Program-made: the position numbers and the translations under genes
Virus record (IMG/VR): IMGVR_UViG_3300038701_000808
Location: 1-37,430 of that record
Source of the DNA: a virus
Length of the DNA: 37,430 nt
Direction: 5' to 3' (one strand)
Shown: one piece after another, positions 1-7,939 of the stretch
Layout: the number at the start of each line of letters is the position of its first letter
Numbering within the stretch: position 1 is the stretch's first letter
Notes under the pieces: generated by a model
Databases searched by the model: none
Told to the model about the DNA's origin: nothing
The model's input: the letters and a program-made list of their open reading frames with translations, nothing else

Positions 1-45
1 CGTGACTTGGGAAAGATAGATAATTTTGAGTCCCCCTGGACTTAG
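1..45 (+). CDS. terL: Large terminase subunit, C-terminal tail (repeat copy of terL end)
   Basis: The first 45 bases read in frame as the last 14 residues of the large terminase plus a TAG stop, identical to 37302-37346. The fragment is not a separate gene; it shows that terL lies directly upstream of the portal gene on the circular map. A strong AGGAGG ribosome site for the portal gene follows the stop. Confidence 0.9.
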   Translation, partial: RDLGKIDNFESPWT

Positions 46-126
46 GAGGTAGCATGGCAAAAGAGATTTATCAGGAGCTTGGGGCGACCGGGCTAGAACA
101 CTGGGGCGGGTATGTACAAGAGGCCT
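1..126. repeat. Terminal direct repeat, left copy
   Basis: These 126 bases are repeated exactly at 37302-37427. The repeat covers the last 14 codons and stop of the large terminase gene and the first two dozen codons of the portal gene. Because genes run continuously through it, it most likely reflects circular assembly of a circularly permuted or concatemeric phage genome. A biological short terminal repeat cannot be excluded. The last three bases of the contig (ccc) break the match and look like an assembly end error. Confidence 0.95.
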
Positions 127-1430
127 ATAATGCTAAACTGTATTGGCCGTCTGTACAACCTTTGTATAGCCGTCTACGCAGGTCTGATCCAGAAGTTGTT
201 ATGGCCCGCAACATCTTCCAGGCACTGGCCTCAGAGGTTGAGCTAAAATGGGATTTGCAAACGGACGAACCAACCAGCGATGACCTCAAGGCTCAAGAAT
301 TTGGTACACAAGTTCTGGAAGAATTAGACGGCGGTGTAGAAGGTTTTATATCTGACCTTATTAATAACGTCCCGTTTTATGGCTGGGGTTGGTGGGAGAT
401 TCTTTGGGGCGTACGGAATCCAAAATGGAAAGCCCCTGACACAGACGATGATTGGCGGTCATCCTACGATGACGGGCTAATCGTTCCCCGGCGTTTGGCG
501 TTCCGAGACAGCTCCTCATTTATGCGGTGGGATATGAACGACGCCGGTAAGGTTCTGGGGATGGTACAGCAAACCGACCTCGGAAAACAGATTACACTTC
601 CCGTTGATAAGTCCCTACACATCACCTACGGCGACTCTAATAACCCGGAAGGGCTGTCTCCACTTGAGGCTGTTTGGCGGTTGGAACGGCTGATGTACGG
701 GCTTGAGGTGGTTCAGGGGATTGGCTTTGAACATGCGGCCGGTCATTTGATGGTCAAGGTTGATGGGGAATTGACAGACAAGGACAAGGCGGCGGTACGG
801 AACTTAGCGCGGGCCTTGATGTCAGCACAAGAAGGAAACTATGCCGTGTTACCCCAGAAGGTCACAGAAGCTGAAATAAAAGATGTTACATTCCAGGCGG
901 CCGGTTCGATCCTTGAGGCTATCAAATATTATGGTATTCGCAAGCTGACCGTGTTTGCGATGCAGTGGGCGGCTCTATCGTCCATGACGGATTCCGGCTC
1001 ATATGCCGCGATGCAGGATAGCTCTACCATGTTTATGATGACTTACAATAACATGATTAAGGGATTTGTCAGGCAGTTAGATGACCAGTTGGGTCGGCGG
1101 CTGTTTGATATAAACGCAGGGGCATTCCCGAATATGACGAAGCGGCCCCGGCTGGTTGCCACTGAGGTAGAAAAGATTGTCAACCTCGACACGCTGGCCA
1201 CCTTTGCGGACGCTATGAGCATCCTGTACCAATTGAACGATGCAGACCAGAACGCATTCCGGCGCAAGTCGGGCTTCCTTCCTGACGAATACCAGCAAGA
1301 TGAAGAGGGCGAGGCCCCAGAACCTGCCCCAGTTGAGGATCGGGAGGTTGATGAGGCGGTAGAACAGTTTAGCTTGTTTGCGAAGGATAACTACCCAGAG
1401 TTGTATAAGAGGCTTCAGGAGGATTTATGA
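54..1430 (+). CDS. Portal protein, DUF935 / Mu gp29-like
   Basis: This 458-residue protein matches the size and character of DUF935 portal proteins (Mu gp29 family), which form the dodecameric ring at the capsid vertex through which DNA is packaged and ejected. It has an N-terminal alpha/beta part, a tryptophan-rich segment near residues 110-120 (GWGWWEILWG), a long helical middle and an acidic C-terminal tail. It starts at ATG 54 after TTAGGAGGT and immediately follows terL, the usual packaging order. The last four bases overlap the next gene (ATGA). Family assignment is from recognition of the sequence and from the Mu-like neighbours; no search was run. Confidence 0.88.
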   Translation: MAKEIYQELGATGLEHWGGYVQEAYNAKLYWPSVQPLYSRLRRSDPEVVMARNIFQALASEVELKWDLQTDEPTSDDLKAQEFGTQVLEELDGGVEGFISDLINNVPFYGWGWWEILWGVRNPKWKAPDTDDDWRSSYDDGLIVPRRLAFRDSSSFMRWDMNDAGKVLGMVQQTDLGKQITLPVDKSLHITYGDSNNPEGLSPLEAVWRLERLMYGLEVVQGIGFEHAAGHLMVKVDGELTDKDKAAVRNLARALMSAQEGNYAVLPQKVTEAEIKDVTFQAAGSILEAIKYYGIRKLTVFAMQWAALSSMTDSGSYAAMQDSSTMFMMTYNNMIKGFVRQLDDQLGRRLFDINAGAFPNMTKRPRLVATEVEKIVNLDTLATFADAMSILYQLNDADQNAFRRKSGFLPDEYQQDEEGEAPEPAPVEDREVDEAVEQFSLFAKDNYPELYKRLQEDL

Positions 1431-2239
1431 ACCTGAAAGATGCGCTAAAACAGCACGTCAAACAACTTGCATCCCCCTATCAGGCACTATCACTTGACGA
1501 ATACGCGGGCGTTAGAATGGAGTATGAGCTTGCCATTCAAGCGGCTATGTATGAATACATCTTGGATGTTGGCGGTAGGTCAACGCAGTATAAAAACGCG
1601 TTCAAGCGGGCTATCACCGAGTACTTTTATCTTGCTTTTCAGATTGGGTATCAGGACGGCTCTGGTCTTATCTTCCCGCAGGACGCTAGCGATTCAGACC
1701 TTGCTTGGTTGGGTGCGAAGCAAACCGGAGAGTTTGGGTACGTTGACGCTCTGTTCCTAAAGCTAAAGGACTTGAAAGACGAATCTCAGGATGTTTGGGC
1801 CTCAGAAATATCCCGTAGAACTGAGGGCTATGTCAGAACACTTGACGGCGTTTATAACGAGGGAAAGATGCGAGGCCAACTGGATAAGGCCCTGACGTTC
1901 ACCGGTTCCGATGGGATGGAATCTTGCCGAACCTGCATGAAATGGAAGGGCAAACGGCACCGCGCTAGTTTTTGGGTCAAGCGGTCACTTATTCCGGGCC
2001 AGCCAGGGAACGATGCTTTTGAGTGCCACGGGTATAACTGCCAGCATGTTTTGATTGACGACAATGGGAACCTTTTCATGCTCTCGCAGGATATGAGTAA
2101 CAAAATGCCTCACTGGCATTCGGCCCCCTACCACCTGTCAATGCAGGCGTGGGCTGACGAGAACCTTGCGAAGTTTGACCTGAAGTATGACCGCCGCGTT
2201 GGTATTTTAGCCGTGAGGTATAATGACCGCAGTAAATGA
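1427..2239 (+). CDS. MuF-like head morphogenesis protein (Mu gp30/F-like)
   Basis: This 270-residue protein sits between portal and scaffold as in Mu-like heads. The C-terminal half carries a CRTCMKWKG segment and a later CHGYNCQH segment, cysteine/histidine motifs seen in MuF-type minor head proteins that sit inside the capsid near the portal. The N-terminal half is helical. ATG 1427 is preceded by AGGAGGATTT and overlaps the portal stop, so the two are likely translationally coupled. The function is minor head assembly or ejection; the exact role is inferred from family and position. Confidence 0.75.
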   Translation: MNLKDALKQHVKQLASPYQALSLDEYAGVRMEYELAIQAAMYEYILDVGGRSTQYKNAFKRAITEYFYLAFQIGYQDGSGLIFPQDASDSDLAWLGAKQTGEFGYVDALFLKLKDLKDESQDVWASEISRRTEGYVRTLDGVYNEGKMRGQLDKALTFTGSDGMESCRTCMKWKGKRHRASFWVKRSLIPGQPGNDAFECHGYNCQHVLIDDNGNLFMLSQDMSNKMPHWHSAPYHLSMQAWADENLAKFDLKYDRRVGILAVRYNDRSK

Positions 2240-2411
2240 CATCTCCCCGGAGATGGTGAGCATATCACGCATGATTGACCGGCTTCCGCCTGGTCTTTAT
2301 GTGATAGAATTAGATAAGCCCCTGCACAAGCGGGGAGATTGGAGCTATTCTATCGAGAGGAAAGAACGGGTACGCGAAGGAAGGCTGGAACGAAACAAGA
2401 ATGGAGAATGA
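2223..2411 (+). CDS. Small hypothetical protein
   Basis: A 62-residue protein that overlaps the end of the MuF gene by 17 bases. It begins at ATG 2223 about five bases after GTGAGG. The sequence is soluble-looking, with a PPGLYVIEL segment and a very basic C-terminus (RKERVREGRLERNK). I do not recognise a family. Its place inside the head operon suggests a small accessory gene rather than a structural protein. Confidence 0.55.
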   Translation: MTAVNDISPEMVSISRMIDRLPPGLYVIELDKPLHKRGDWSYSIERKERVREGRLERNKNGE

Positions 2412-2412
2412 A

Positions 2413-2463
2413 ATGTTAAATAGGATACAGCAAGTGAAATCGTTCGATGATCTAAGGGAATAG
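2413..2463 (+). pseudogene. Short ORF of 16 codons ending in TAG, in frame with next gene
   Basis: ATG 2413 follows a good ribosome site (GGAG, six bases upstream) and reads 16 codons ending FDDLRE before a TAG at 2461-2463. The frame continues open after the TAG through GTG 2464 to the stop at 2691. It is therefore either the N-terminal piece of a gene split by an amber codon, or a leader peptide coupled to the next gene. The same TAG-GTG arrangement occurs in the methyltransferase gene near 28008. Confidence 0.45.
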
Positions 2464-2490
2464 GTGTCCTACGCACTAGAAAGGATTGAG

Positions 2491-2691
2491 ATGAGATTTA
2501 AATTCGGTCATATTGCGGACTATAAAAAAATACCAAAAATAATAGAAATTGAAACGATTGAAGACTTGCTTGCCCTCGAAAAGAAATGTCGTGAAGAATA
2601 TGAGACACGTTGCAAAAATAAAATCTGCGGTCCCTACAGAGGATTGATGATTTGCGGGAATGAAATAATTGTATACGATGATTGGCAGTGA
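2491..2691 (+). CDS. Small hypothetical protein, possibly downstream part of a split gene
   Basis: A 66-residue protein with a charged helix (ETIEDLLALEKKC) and a C-terminal GLMICGNEIIVYDDW strand-like segment. I chose ATG 2491 because AAAGGATTGAG lies just upstream; GTG 2464 is an in-frame alternative without a ribosome site. The frame is shared with the 16-codon ORF at 2413, separated only by TAG 2461. No family recognised. Base composition is more AT-rich than the flanking head genes, which suggests later insertion. Confidence 0.5.
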   Translation: MRFKFGHIADYKKIPKIIEIETIEDLLALEKKCREEYETRCKNKICGPYRGLMICGNEIIVYDDWQ

Positions 2692-2708
2692 GTTGAATGG
2701 AGATTCTA

Positions 2709-2834
2709 ATGTCTGAATTTGTATTAGGTTTTTTGGTTGGGGCGCTGCTTGTTGGCATAGCTGGTGCGTTTATGCTTTGCGGCATTTATGCTGTAGCGCT
2801 ATTCTGGATATTTGTTGAAGGCGTACTGGGATGA
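2709..2834 (+). CDS. Small membrane protein, 41 residues
   Basis: ATG 2709 follows GGAG and encodes 41 residues. The sequence is almost wholly hydrophobic (VLGFLVGALLVGIAGAFML and AVALFWIFV), enough for one long or two short membrane segments, with only one acidic residue at each end. It lies in an AT-rich insert of small genes between the MuF and scaffold genes. The role is unknown; a small inner-membrane or superinfection-exclusion type protein would fit but this is inference. Confidence 0.55.
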   Translation: MSEFVLGFLVGALLVGIAGAFMLCGIYAVALFWIFVEGVLG

Positions 2835-2862
2835 AACGAGAATGGAGATTAGCTAAAAACAT

Positions 2863-2891
2863 TTGACAAACTATATACAATGTGATACAAT
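2863..2891 (+). promoter_or_regulatory. Sigma70-type late promoter upstream of scaffold/capsid genes
   Basis: TTGACA at 2863-2868, a 17-base spacer and TACAAT at 2886-2891 with an extended -10 (TGA before it). Predicted start near 2898. The GTGATACAAT end of this promoter is shared with the promoter at 32268-32296 before the holin, so the two are likely co-regulated. It would make the capsid genes partly independent of transcription arriving from terL-portal. Confidence 0.8.
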
Positions 2892-2897
2892 TTTATA

Positions 2898-2998
2898 GTA
2901 GCCTGGTGCATAAGCGCCTTGAAATAACAGAATAGTACAGAACGTCCTTGCATAGGCTGGCCGTTGATAGCTCGAAAGAGAATGTCAACGGCCTTTTT
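2898..2998 (+). ncRNA. Candidate ~100-nt structured RNA or attenuated leader
   Basis: From the predicted start near 2898 the transcript would fold as a hairpin pairing 2900-2910 (AGCCTGGTGCA) with 2949-2958 (TGCATAGGCT), directly abutting a second, terminator-like hairpin at 2959-2993 followed by five T residues. Promoter, two stacked hairpins and terminator within about 135 bases form a self-contained unit. It could be a small RNA gene or an attenuator that limits expression of the scaffold and capsid genes. No coding sequence is apparent in it. Confidence 0.5.
2959..2998 (+). terminator. Intrinsic terminator
   Basis: GGCCGTTGA at 2959-2967 pairs with TCAACGGCC at 2985-2993, with an inner CTC-GAAA-GAG mini-stem in the loop, followed by TTTTT at 2994-2998. 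This is a standard rho-independent terminator placed 18 bases upstream of the scaffold/protease start codon. It would stop both upstream transcripts and the 2863 promoter unless read through. Confidence 0.8.
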
Positions 2999-3015
2999 GT
3001 TACTTAGGAGGTTTT

Positions 3016-4110
3016 ATGGATAAAGAAATGTATATGCTCACAAAGCTACAAATGGATGGCTTTGAAGAAGAAGGGTCTTGGATAGACGGTATGGCAGCCG
3101 GGGCATTCACGACCATGTGGGGTAACGAAATCGAAATCAAGCCAGAAGACCTATCGTCTTATGTTGTCAACACTCAAGCGAACTTACAGGCTACCGAAGA
3201 CAAGGACGGTAATCTCGTTGGGCTTCCGATTGACGATTGGGGCCACAGCATGGGATTGGCGGCCGGGTGGATCACAGACGTGCGCCTTGCTACAGACGGC
3301 CGTAATGTTATTGAGTTCAAGGTACGCTGGAACGACACTGGAAAGGAGCTGATCTCATCTGACCAGATGCGTTACTTCTCACCGACATTCAACATGAAAG
3401 CAAAGGCAATTATCGGCGGAAGTTTGACAAACTGGCCCGCTACACGGACTGAGAATGAAAAGATACTGCTTAAGCCGGTGGCACTATCGCAGGATATGTA
3501 CCGCTTTGAGGAAAGCCAGACATTTGGCGGACTTATCAAGGCGGGATTTGAAGATTTGAAAGACGCGCTCGGAATTTCTAAGCGCGATAATGAAAATCCG
3601 GACACTACGGAAAGGAAAAGTATGGACGAAATTCTGGAAACCCCAGAAGCGCAAGCTGAGATTGAACGGCTTGCGGATGCTCGCGCTGAAGAAAAGGCTA
3701 AAATCTTAGCCGACAAGCGCGTTGCTGAGGCGTTGGCGTTACAGAAACGCCAGGCGCATGTTGCTGAAGTTGTGGCTCGTGTGATCGGTGGAACTGACGA
3801 GAGACCCGTTGGCCTTGCTGTCAATAAGGAGAATCTCGAAAAGTTTATGCTGTCCCTGCCAGAAGATGGTCAGGAACAGTTTGAGGAAATGCTTTCGGAA
3901 ATCGCCGACGCTAAAATCGTGAGCTTTGAAGAAGAGGGCCACGGTAACCAGCTTAACGGCAAGGTGCCATTGCCCGACAACATGGCGCAGCAATTGTCAA
4001 AGTGGGTTGAGGCTAAGTCTGGCACTGTTGGCGAGTGGTTCGCCTTGAATGCCGATATGCTTGGCGAAATGGAAAGCTATGACCTCAGCAAGTATAAGGA
4101 GGATAAATAA
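3016..4110 (+). CDS. Prohead protease/scaffold, Mu gpI-like
   Basis: A 364-residue protein. The N-terminal half resembles Mu gpI proteases: GLPIDDWGHS near residue 75, AAGWI, a VRWNDTG segment, RYFSPTF and a SLTNWPATR motif near 138. The middle is a long charged helix rich in Glu, Ala and Arg (about residues 200-250), typical of an internal scaffold that is cleaved during maturation. The start follows TTAGGAGGTTTT. It overlaps the next gene by one base. The context (portal, MuF, then decoration and major capsid protein) is the Mu-head order. The histidine of DWGH and a downstream serine are plausible catalytic residues, but this is family knowledge and not tested. Confidence 0.82.
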   Translation: MDKEMYMLTKLQMDGFEEEGSWIDGMAAGAFTTMWGNEIEIKPEDLSSYVVNTQANLQATEDKDGNLVGLPIDDWGHSMGLAAGWITDVRLATDGRNVIEFKVRWNDTGKELISSDQMRYFSPTFNMKAKAIIGGSLTNWPATRTENEKILLKPVALSQDMYRFEESQTFGGLIKAGFEDLKDALGISKRDNENPDTTERKSMDEILETPEAQAEIERLADARAEEKAKILADKRVAEALALQKRQAHVAEVVARVIGGTDERPVGLAVNKENLEKFMLSLPEDGQEQFEEMLSEIADAKIVSFEEEGHGNQLNGKVPLPDNMAQQLSKWVEAKSGTVGEWFALNADMLGEMESYDLSKYKEDK

Positions 4111-4562
4111 TGACTGACCTTTCAGCAAACGCCTCTCTCCGGTTCATTGGAGAAATCTATACCGAGAAATTCATTCTTGATTCTTCGGCAGCGCAGCATC
4201 CTTATCGTGGTGGCCCCATGATTATCGACCAGTCAGAAGATACGCTCTATCCACGGGCGTTTCTTGATGCAACAACCGTTGCCGCAACTGACGTTTTTGT
4301 TGGGATTGCCCTGGAAGAAAAAAGTATCGCCGCTGGCGATACTGAGAACGTAAAGATTGAAGTTGCTGTTGGCCCGACCATCGTTGGTTTCGTTTCCAGC
4401 GTGTTCGATGAAGCCGACCTCGGTAAAACTGTATACATGAGTGACTCTGCTGTTCTCTCAGAGACGGCAGGGGATAATCCTCAAATTGGCAAGCTTGTTC
4501 GTGTGAAAGACGGCTATGCCTTTGTTGAACTCTCAGCGCCTCAGATTTGCACCGGTGCATAA
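4110..4562 (+). CDS. Head decoration or stabilisation protein (putative)
   Basis: A 150-residue, mostly beta protein with few charged runs, encoded between scaffold and major capsid gene, the usual position of capsid decoration proteins (lambda gpD-like or DUF2190-like). It shows alternating hydrophobic strands (VFVGIALEEKSIAAG, IVGFVSSVFD, GKLVRVKDGYAFVEL). The start codon overlaps the previous stop (TAATGA) with AAGGAGGATAA upstream. The function is inferred from position and fold character. Confidence 0.6.
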   Translation: MTDLSANASLRFIGEIYTEKFILDSSAAQHPYRGGPMIIDQSEDTLYPRAFLDATTVAATDVFVGIALEEKSIAAGDTENVKIEVAVGPTIVGFVSSVFDEADLGKTVYMSDSAVLSETAGDNPQIGKLVRVKDGYAFVELSAPQICTGA

Positions 4563-4574
4563 AGGAGAATAATA

Positions 4575-5480
4575 ATGACTATTTCTATTGATGCCCCTAA
4601 GCATCTAGTTACTGGCGCTCGGACTGGGTTCTTGCAATCCTACCGCGAACGCGGAGAAAATGCAGCTTATTTGGCTTTCACTCAGACTTTGAACATGGGC
4701 CAAAAAACCGTGGATATGGTTGACCTCGGTGCCGCCCCGATGCCTGTTGAACAAACCGGTAAGGGCGTTTCTAGTTCCTGGGTTGAAAAATGGCTGCAAG
4801 TTACGCCTAAAGATTGGGAAGTGAAAATCCCGATTGAACAAAACCTGATTGACGATGACGTGACTGGAACAATTGAAGCTCGTTTCCGCTCTGCCGGTGC
4901 CGCCTTTGCGAAACATCTTAATAAGCTGGCATTCCAGGCATTGAATGGTGGCGATGGCACGACTTACGGGTTATGCTATGACGGCCAGGAGTTCTTTGAC
5001 TCTGACCACGCCGATGACGGCGCAGACTATCAGACCGACCAGGATAACGAATATGATCTGGCCTTGACGCTGGATAACTTCGAGACCGTTTTGGTCGCAG
5101 CTGAAGACTTTTTAGATGACCGCGGTAACCCTATTGACTATAACTTTGATACCATCATTACTTCTAACCATCTCCGCCGGAAAGCCTATAACATCTGTGG
5201 TAACCCACAGTCCTATGATACTGCTGACCGTGAGCTGAACCCCTACGCCAGTGCATTCAAGGACCCGATTATCTCGACCTATATGGACGACACGGCCTGG
5301 GTTTTGGCCGCAACATCAGAAGAGGTCAAGCCTCTGATCCTCGGTATGCGTAAGCAGCCCGAACTGTCAGTCTGGAAAGACTACGATGCAGCCGGTGGCG
5401 GAGTTTGGTACTTCAAGTGGCACGCTCGCTATAACATCTTCTACGGTGACTGGCGTCTTGCCATCATGGGCGACTCCTAA
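4575..5480 (+). CDS. Major capsid protein, Mu gpT-like
   Basis: At 301 residues it has the length of Mu-like major head subunits. Family-like features are the N-terminal GARTGFLQSYRE, the KDWEVKIPIEQNLIDDD segment, a FFDSDHADDG loop near residue 140 and a C-terminal KWHARYNIFYGDWR segment. It would form the HK97-fold shell. It follows the decoration gene by 12 bases with an AAAGGAGAATAATA ribosome site. No frameshift or fusion is seen. Confidence 0.85.
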   Translation: MTISIDAPKHLVTGARTGFLQSYRERGENAAYLAFTQTLNMGQKTVDMVDLGAAPMPVEQTGKGVSSSWVEKWLQVTPKDWEVKIPIEQNLIDDDVTGTIEARFRSAGAAFAKHLNKLAFQALNGGDGTTYGLCYDGQEFFDSDHADDGADYQTDQDNEYDLALTLDNFETVLVAAEDFLDDRGNPIDYNFDTIITSNHLRRKAYNICGNPQSYDTADRELNPYASAFKDPIISTYMDDTAWVLAATSEEVKPLILGMRKQPELSVWKDYDAAGGGVWYFKWHARYNIFYGDWRLAIMGDS

Positions 5481-5492
5481 AGGAGGAACCAA

Positions 5493-5882
5493 ATGGGAGA
5501 TACTAATTTTTCAGGTCAAGTTGTTTCTGCTGGTGGTTTTGCAGGCGATGTGACCGGCAACCTAACAGGGCTTTTCTATGGCGGCACGCCGGAAGAAATA
5601 AACTCTGATGGCTCGCTGTCTGTTGCTACGCTTTTGAGCATTGTTGGCCCCGATGGGTCTGACGGTTCGGCGGCAACGGCCTTTAGTTTGCCTGACGGCA
5701 CGGCCGGTCAAATGAAGCTGCTGAAATATAATGACGGAACCACGACCGTAGACGCAGTTGTAACCCCAGCTCATTTAGAGGGTTATTCTACGTTGACATT
5801 TAATGCTAAAGCAGAGTACGCCGTTTTGGTGTTCGATGGCAGTTCCTGGATTCCGATAGTTTCAACCGCTACGCTCGGATAG
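5493..5882 (+). CDS. Putative head fibre or capsid surface protein
   Basis: A 129-residue Gly/Ser/Thr-rich beta protein. Its start contains AGGFAGDVTGNLTG, resembling the FTGDVTGN-type collar/fibre repeats found in phage surface proteins. The C-terminal half resembles a small beta-sandwich (YAVLVFDGSSWIPIV). It lies directly after the major capsid gene with a GGAGG site. Surface decoration is inferred from position and composition. Confidence 0.5.
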   Translation: MGDTNFSGQVVSAGGFAGDVTGNLTGLFYGGTPEEINSDGSLSVATLLSIVGPDGSDGSAATAFSLPDGTAGQMKLLKYNDGTTTVDAVVTPAHLEGYSTLTFNAKAEYAVLVFDGSSWIPIVSTATLG

Positions 5883-5890
5883 GTTGATTC

Positions 5891-6565
5891 GTGAGAAATA
5901 AACTTGCAATAGTGGGGGCAGAAGCCCAAACAAGGGAAAACGCCCCCTACAATAATCTGGAATATGACATTTGGTCATTTTCGGATTGGCTTACGGCTGA
6001 TTGGTTGAAGCGGTGCGATGCTATCATCGAAGTTCATGCACCGGCGGTTTACCGCAATCATCCAAGAACGCCGGGCTATTGGCAAGCATTACAGCAAACG
6101 GAAACAACCGTTTACATGGCCCCCATTGCTGATATGAGGGTCCCGGCGGCTGTTGAATATCCGCTAGACTATGTTTTGGCTATGTTGGGCGATTCAACTA
6201 ATGCAGGCAAGCCACTCAAGCCGTTTAACTGCACGTTGGCCTTTGCTTTAGCCCTGGGAATTTATCAGGGGTATAAGGTCATTGACGTTTATGGCGTAGA
6301 GTTGGCAAATGGCGGAGCCTACAGTAAACAATCAAGCGATTTCGCTTTTTGGGTGGGCTTTGCTGCTGGTCGTGGAGTCACTATCAATATTAACTGCTCA
6401 GAAGGGATGTTCTCTCACCCGCTTTATGGGGTAGAGGACACAACGCCAACGGCAAAACTACAAAAGTTATTGCAGGAAACCATTACACAACGGGAGGACG
6501 CTCAACGCACAGTTAACGCCGCGAATGGCGCCCTTCAAATATTGCAACTCTTATTAAAAGACTAG
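5891..6565 (+). CDS. Rossmann-like protein of unknown role in head module
   Basis: A 224-residue protein starting at GTG 5891. The first strand (KLAIVGAEAQ), the DAIIEVHAP strand near residue 50 and a GYKVIDVYGVEL strand near 135 suggest an alpha/beta nucleotide-binding fold, reminiscent of DUF115/MptE- or sialyltransferase-like proteins. The C-terminal about 40 residues are a coiled helix (KLQKLLQETITQRE). It lies between capsid and neck genes but does not look structural. An enzymatic role modifying a sugar or nucleotide is possible but is only inference. Confidence 0.5.
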   Translation: MRNKLAIVGAEAQTRENAPYNNLEYDIWSFSDWLTADWLKRCDAIIEVHAPAVYRNHPRTPGYWQALQQTETTVYMAPIADMRVPAAVEYPLDYVLAMLGDSTNAGKPLKPFNCTLAFALALGIYQGYKVIDVYGVELANGGAYSKQSSDFAFWVGFAAGRGVTININCSEGMFSHPLYGVEDTTPTAKLQKLLQETITQREDAQRTVNAANGALQILQLLLKD

Positions 6566-6572
6566 TTGGTTA

Positions 6573-6609
6573 CAGGGGGTGTTGGGTTCTCCATTCCCCT
6601 CACCCCCTG
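6573..6609 (+). other. GC-rich hairpin in head operon
   Basis: CAGGGGGTG at 6573-6581 pairs perfectly with CACCCCCTG at 6601-6609 around a 19-base loop, with further weak pairing outside (GGTT/AACC). No T-run follows, so it is not a typical terminator. It lies between the stop at 6565 and the ribosome site of the next gene and may affect mRNA processing or stability. Confidence 0.6.
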
Positions 6610-6645
6610 ACAACCTATCGAATGGAGATAAAAAATGGAGGTGCT

Positions 6646-7041
6646 ATGTACGCGAAAGTAAAAGAGTCAAATCGCTGGCCGTCCGTAAAATCGTGCGGTG
6701 GCGTTGTGTTTAATAAAAAGACATTTGTCAAGGTTCCGCCTGGGCGAGAGCAGGAAGCGTTACAAAACAGCCAGCTTGAAACATCCGAAGATCAACCGGC
6801 GTTGATTGTAGAAAAGCCGGAAGAGGCCGTCAAGCCAGAAATCAAAGAGCAATTAGTGGCGTTACCCGAAGACGAAAGTCTATCGAAGCGCACTTGGACT
6901 ACACTCAAACAAAACGGACTTCCTGATCTGGAAAGTGTAAAGGCGTTCATCGAAGCGAAGGGCGAAGATGCACTCTCAGACATTGACGGGATCGGTAAAA
7001 AGGCCCTGGGCGAAATCCTGGGAGCAGTTAAGGAGGATTGA
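6646..7041 (+). CDS. Neck/hypothetical protein with C-terminal helix-hairpin-helix
   Basis: A 131-residue protein starting at ATG 6646 after GGAGGTGCT; an upstream in-frame ATG at 6622 lacks a ribosome site. The N-terminus is a small beta unit (CGGVVFNKKTFVKVPPGRE). The middle is acidic and linker-like. The C-terminus has a helix-hairpin-helix signature (ALSDIDGIGKKALGEILG), common in DNA-binding or Rho-N-like tails of phage neck proteins. It overlaps the next gene (TGATG). Confidence 0.55.
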   Translation: MYAKVKESNRWPSVKSCGGVVFNKKTFVKVPPGREQEALQNSQLETSEDQPALIVEKPEEAVKPEIKEQLVALPEDESLSKRTWTTLKQNGLPDLESVKAFIEAKGEDALSDIDGIGKKALGEILGAVKED

Positions 7042-7430
7042 TGGGACTGAGAATTTCTGGCCCTTATAACTCAGGTGCGGCAGCCGGCGGCGATGGTGTC
7101 GCAACTAATAATGCAACCTCAGCAATTAAGCTGACCGGCCTGGTCTATGGCTTTTATATTGAATACAACGGTTCCCCGCCTGCTGGTACAACCGATGTTG
7201 TCATTACGACAAGCGGGAATCAAAACCCTGCCGATGCCGTGACATTGCTATCTGTTGAAAACGCCGCCACAGATGGGTGGTTCCTGGTACGTCAGGCCAC
7301 TGTTTCGGCCGCCAATGCTGCCAACACTGCTGACTATGAACCGATTCCGCTTGACGATAACATTAACGTTAAGATTGACGGCGCAAATGCCGCAGACAAC
7401 GTTGATGTTTGGCTCGCGCTGATTGAATAG
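7041..7430 (+). CDS. Hypothetical structural protein
   Basis: A 129-residue, Ala/Asp/Asn-rich beta-type protein starting at ATG 7041 after AAGGAGGATTG. It has low charge and repeated short strands (GLVYGFYIEYNGSPPAGTTDVVIT, too long to be a single strand; residues about 35-60). It lies between two head/neck genes. Composition and place suggest a minor capsid or neck surface protein. No family recognised. Confidence 0.5.
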   Translation: MGLRISGPYNSGAAAGGDGVATNNATSAIKLTGLVYGFYIEYNGSPPAGTTDVVITTSGNQNPADAVTLLSVENAATDGWFLVRQATVSAANAANTADYEPIPLDDNINVKIDGANAADNVDVWLALIE

Positions 7431-7438
7431 GATGGCAC

Positions 7439-7939
7439 ATGGCGATTGATGCTAACTCATACGGAACGGTAGAACAAGTTGCGGCACTAGTGCCGATGTA
7501 CTCGATTAGCGGCGATTTTACAGTAGCAACGAATCCCACAGAGGCCCAAGTAGAAGCGTGGATTGACCAAATTTCGGACGTGATGAATACTTATTTGTCT
7601 GAGGCTGGCTTTACAATCCCCCTGACCGTTGCGACCAACACGGCCGTCTTATTTGTTACAGGCGCGGCCGCTGACATGTGTCATTACGTCAATAATGCTG
7701 GAAGATTCTATACAGAGCGTGCGCTTGAGATTGGCTTCAACCCGATTCAGGTTATCAGCAAAGAGATTGCCCGCTGGGTAGAACAACACGCCGAAGGCCT
7801 TGAGAATCGAGGAGAAGCCCGTACAAAAGGCGGTCTATCAGATATCGGCTATCGTGGCACGGATGAGGCCGGTAATGAAATAAACCCGATTTTTCAGCGT
7901 AAGGGGTTCGGAAACAGGTTTGACAACTTCGATGACTAA
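7439..7939 (+). CDS. Head-tail adaptor (DUF1320/gp6-like)
   Basis: A 166-residue, mainly helical protein. The pattern GTVEQVAALVP, then TEAQVEAWIDQISDVMNTYL, then a hydrophobic helix (AAADMCHYV) is typical of connector adaptor proteins that dock under the portal. The C-terminus is a flexible charged tail. It follows the previous gene by eight bases. Assignment is by fold pattern and operon position. Confidence 0.6.
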   Translation: MAIDANSYGTVEQVAALVPMYSISGDFTVATNPTEAQVEAWIDQISDVMNTYLSEAGFTIPLTVATNTAVLFVTGAAADMCHYVNNAGRFYTERALEIGFNPIQVISKEIARWVEQHAEGLENRGEARTKGGLSDIGYRGTDEAGNEINPIFQRKGFGNRFDNFDD

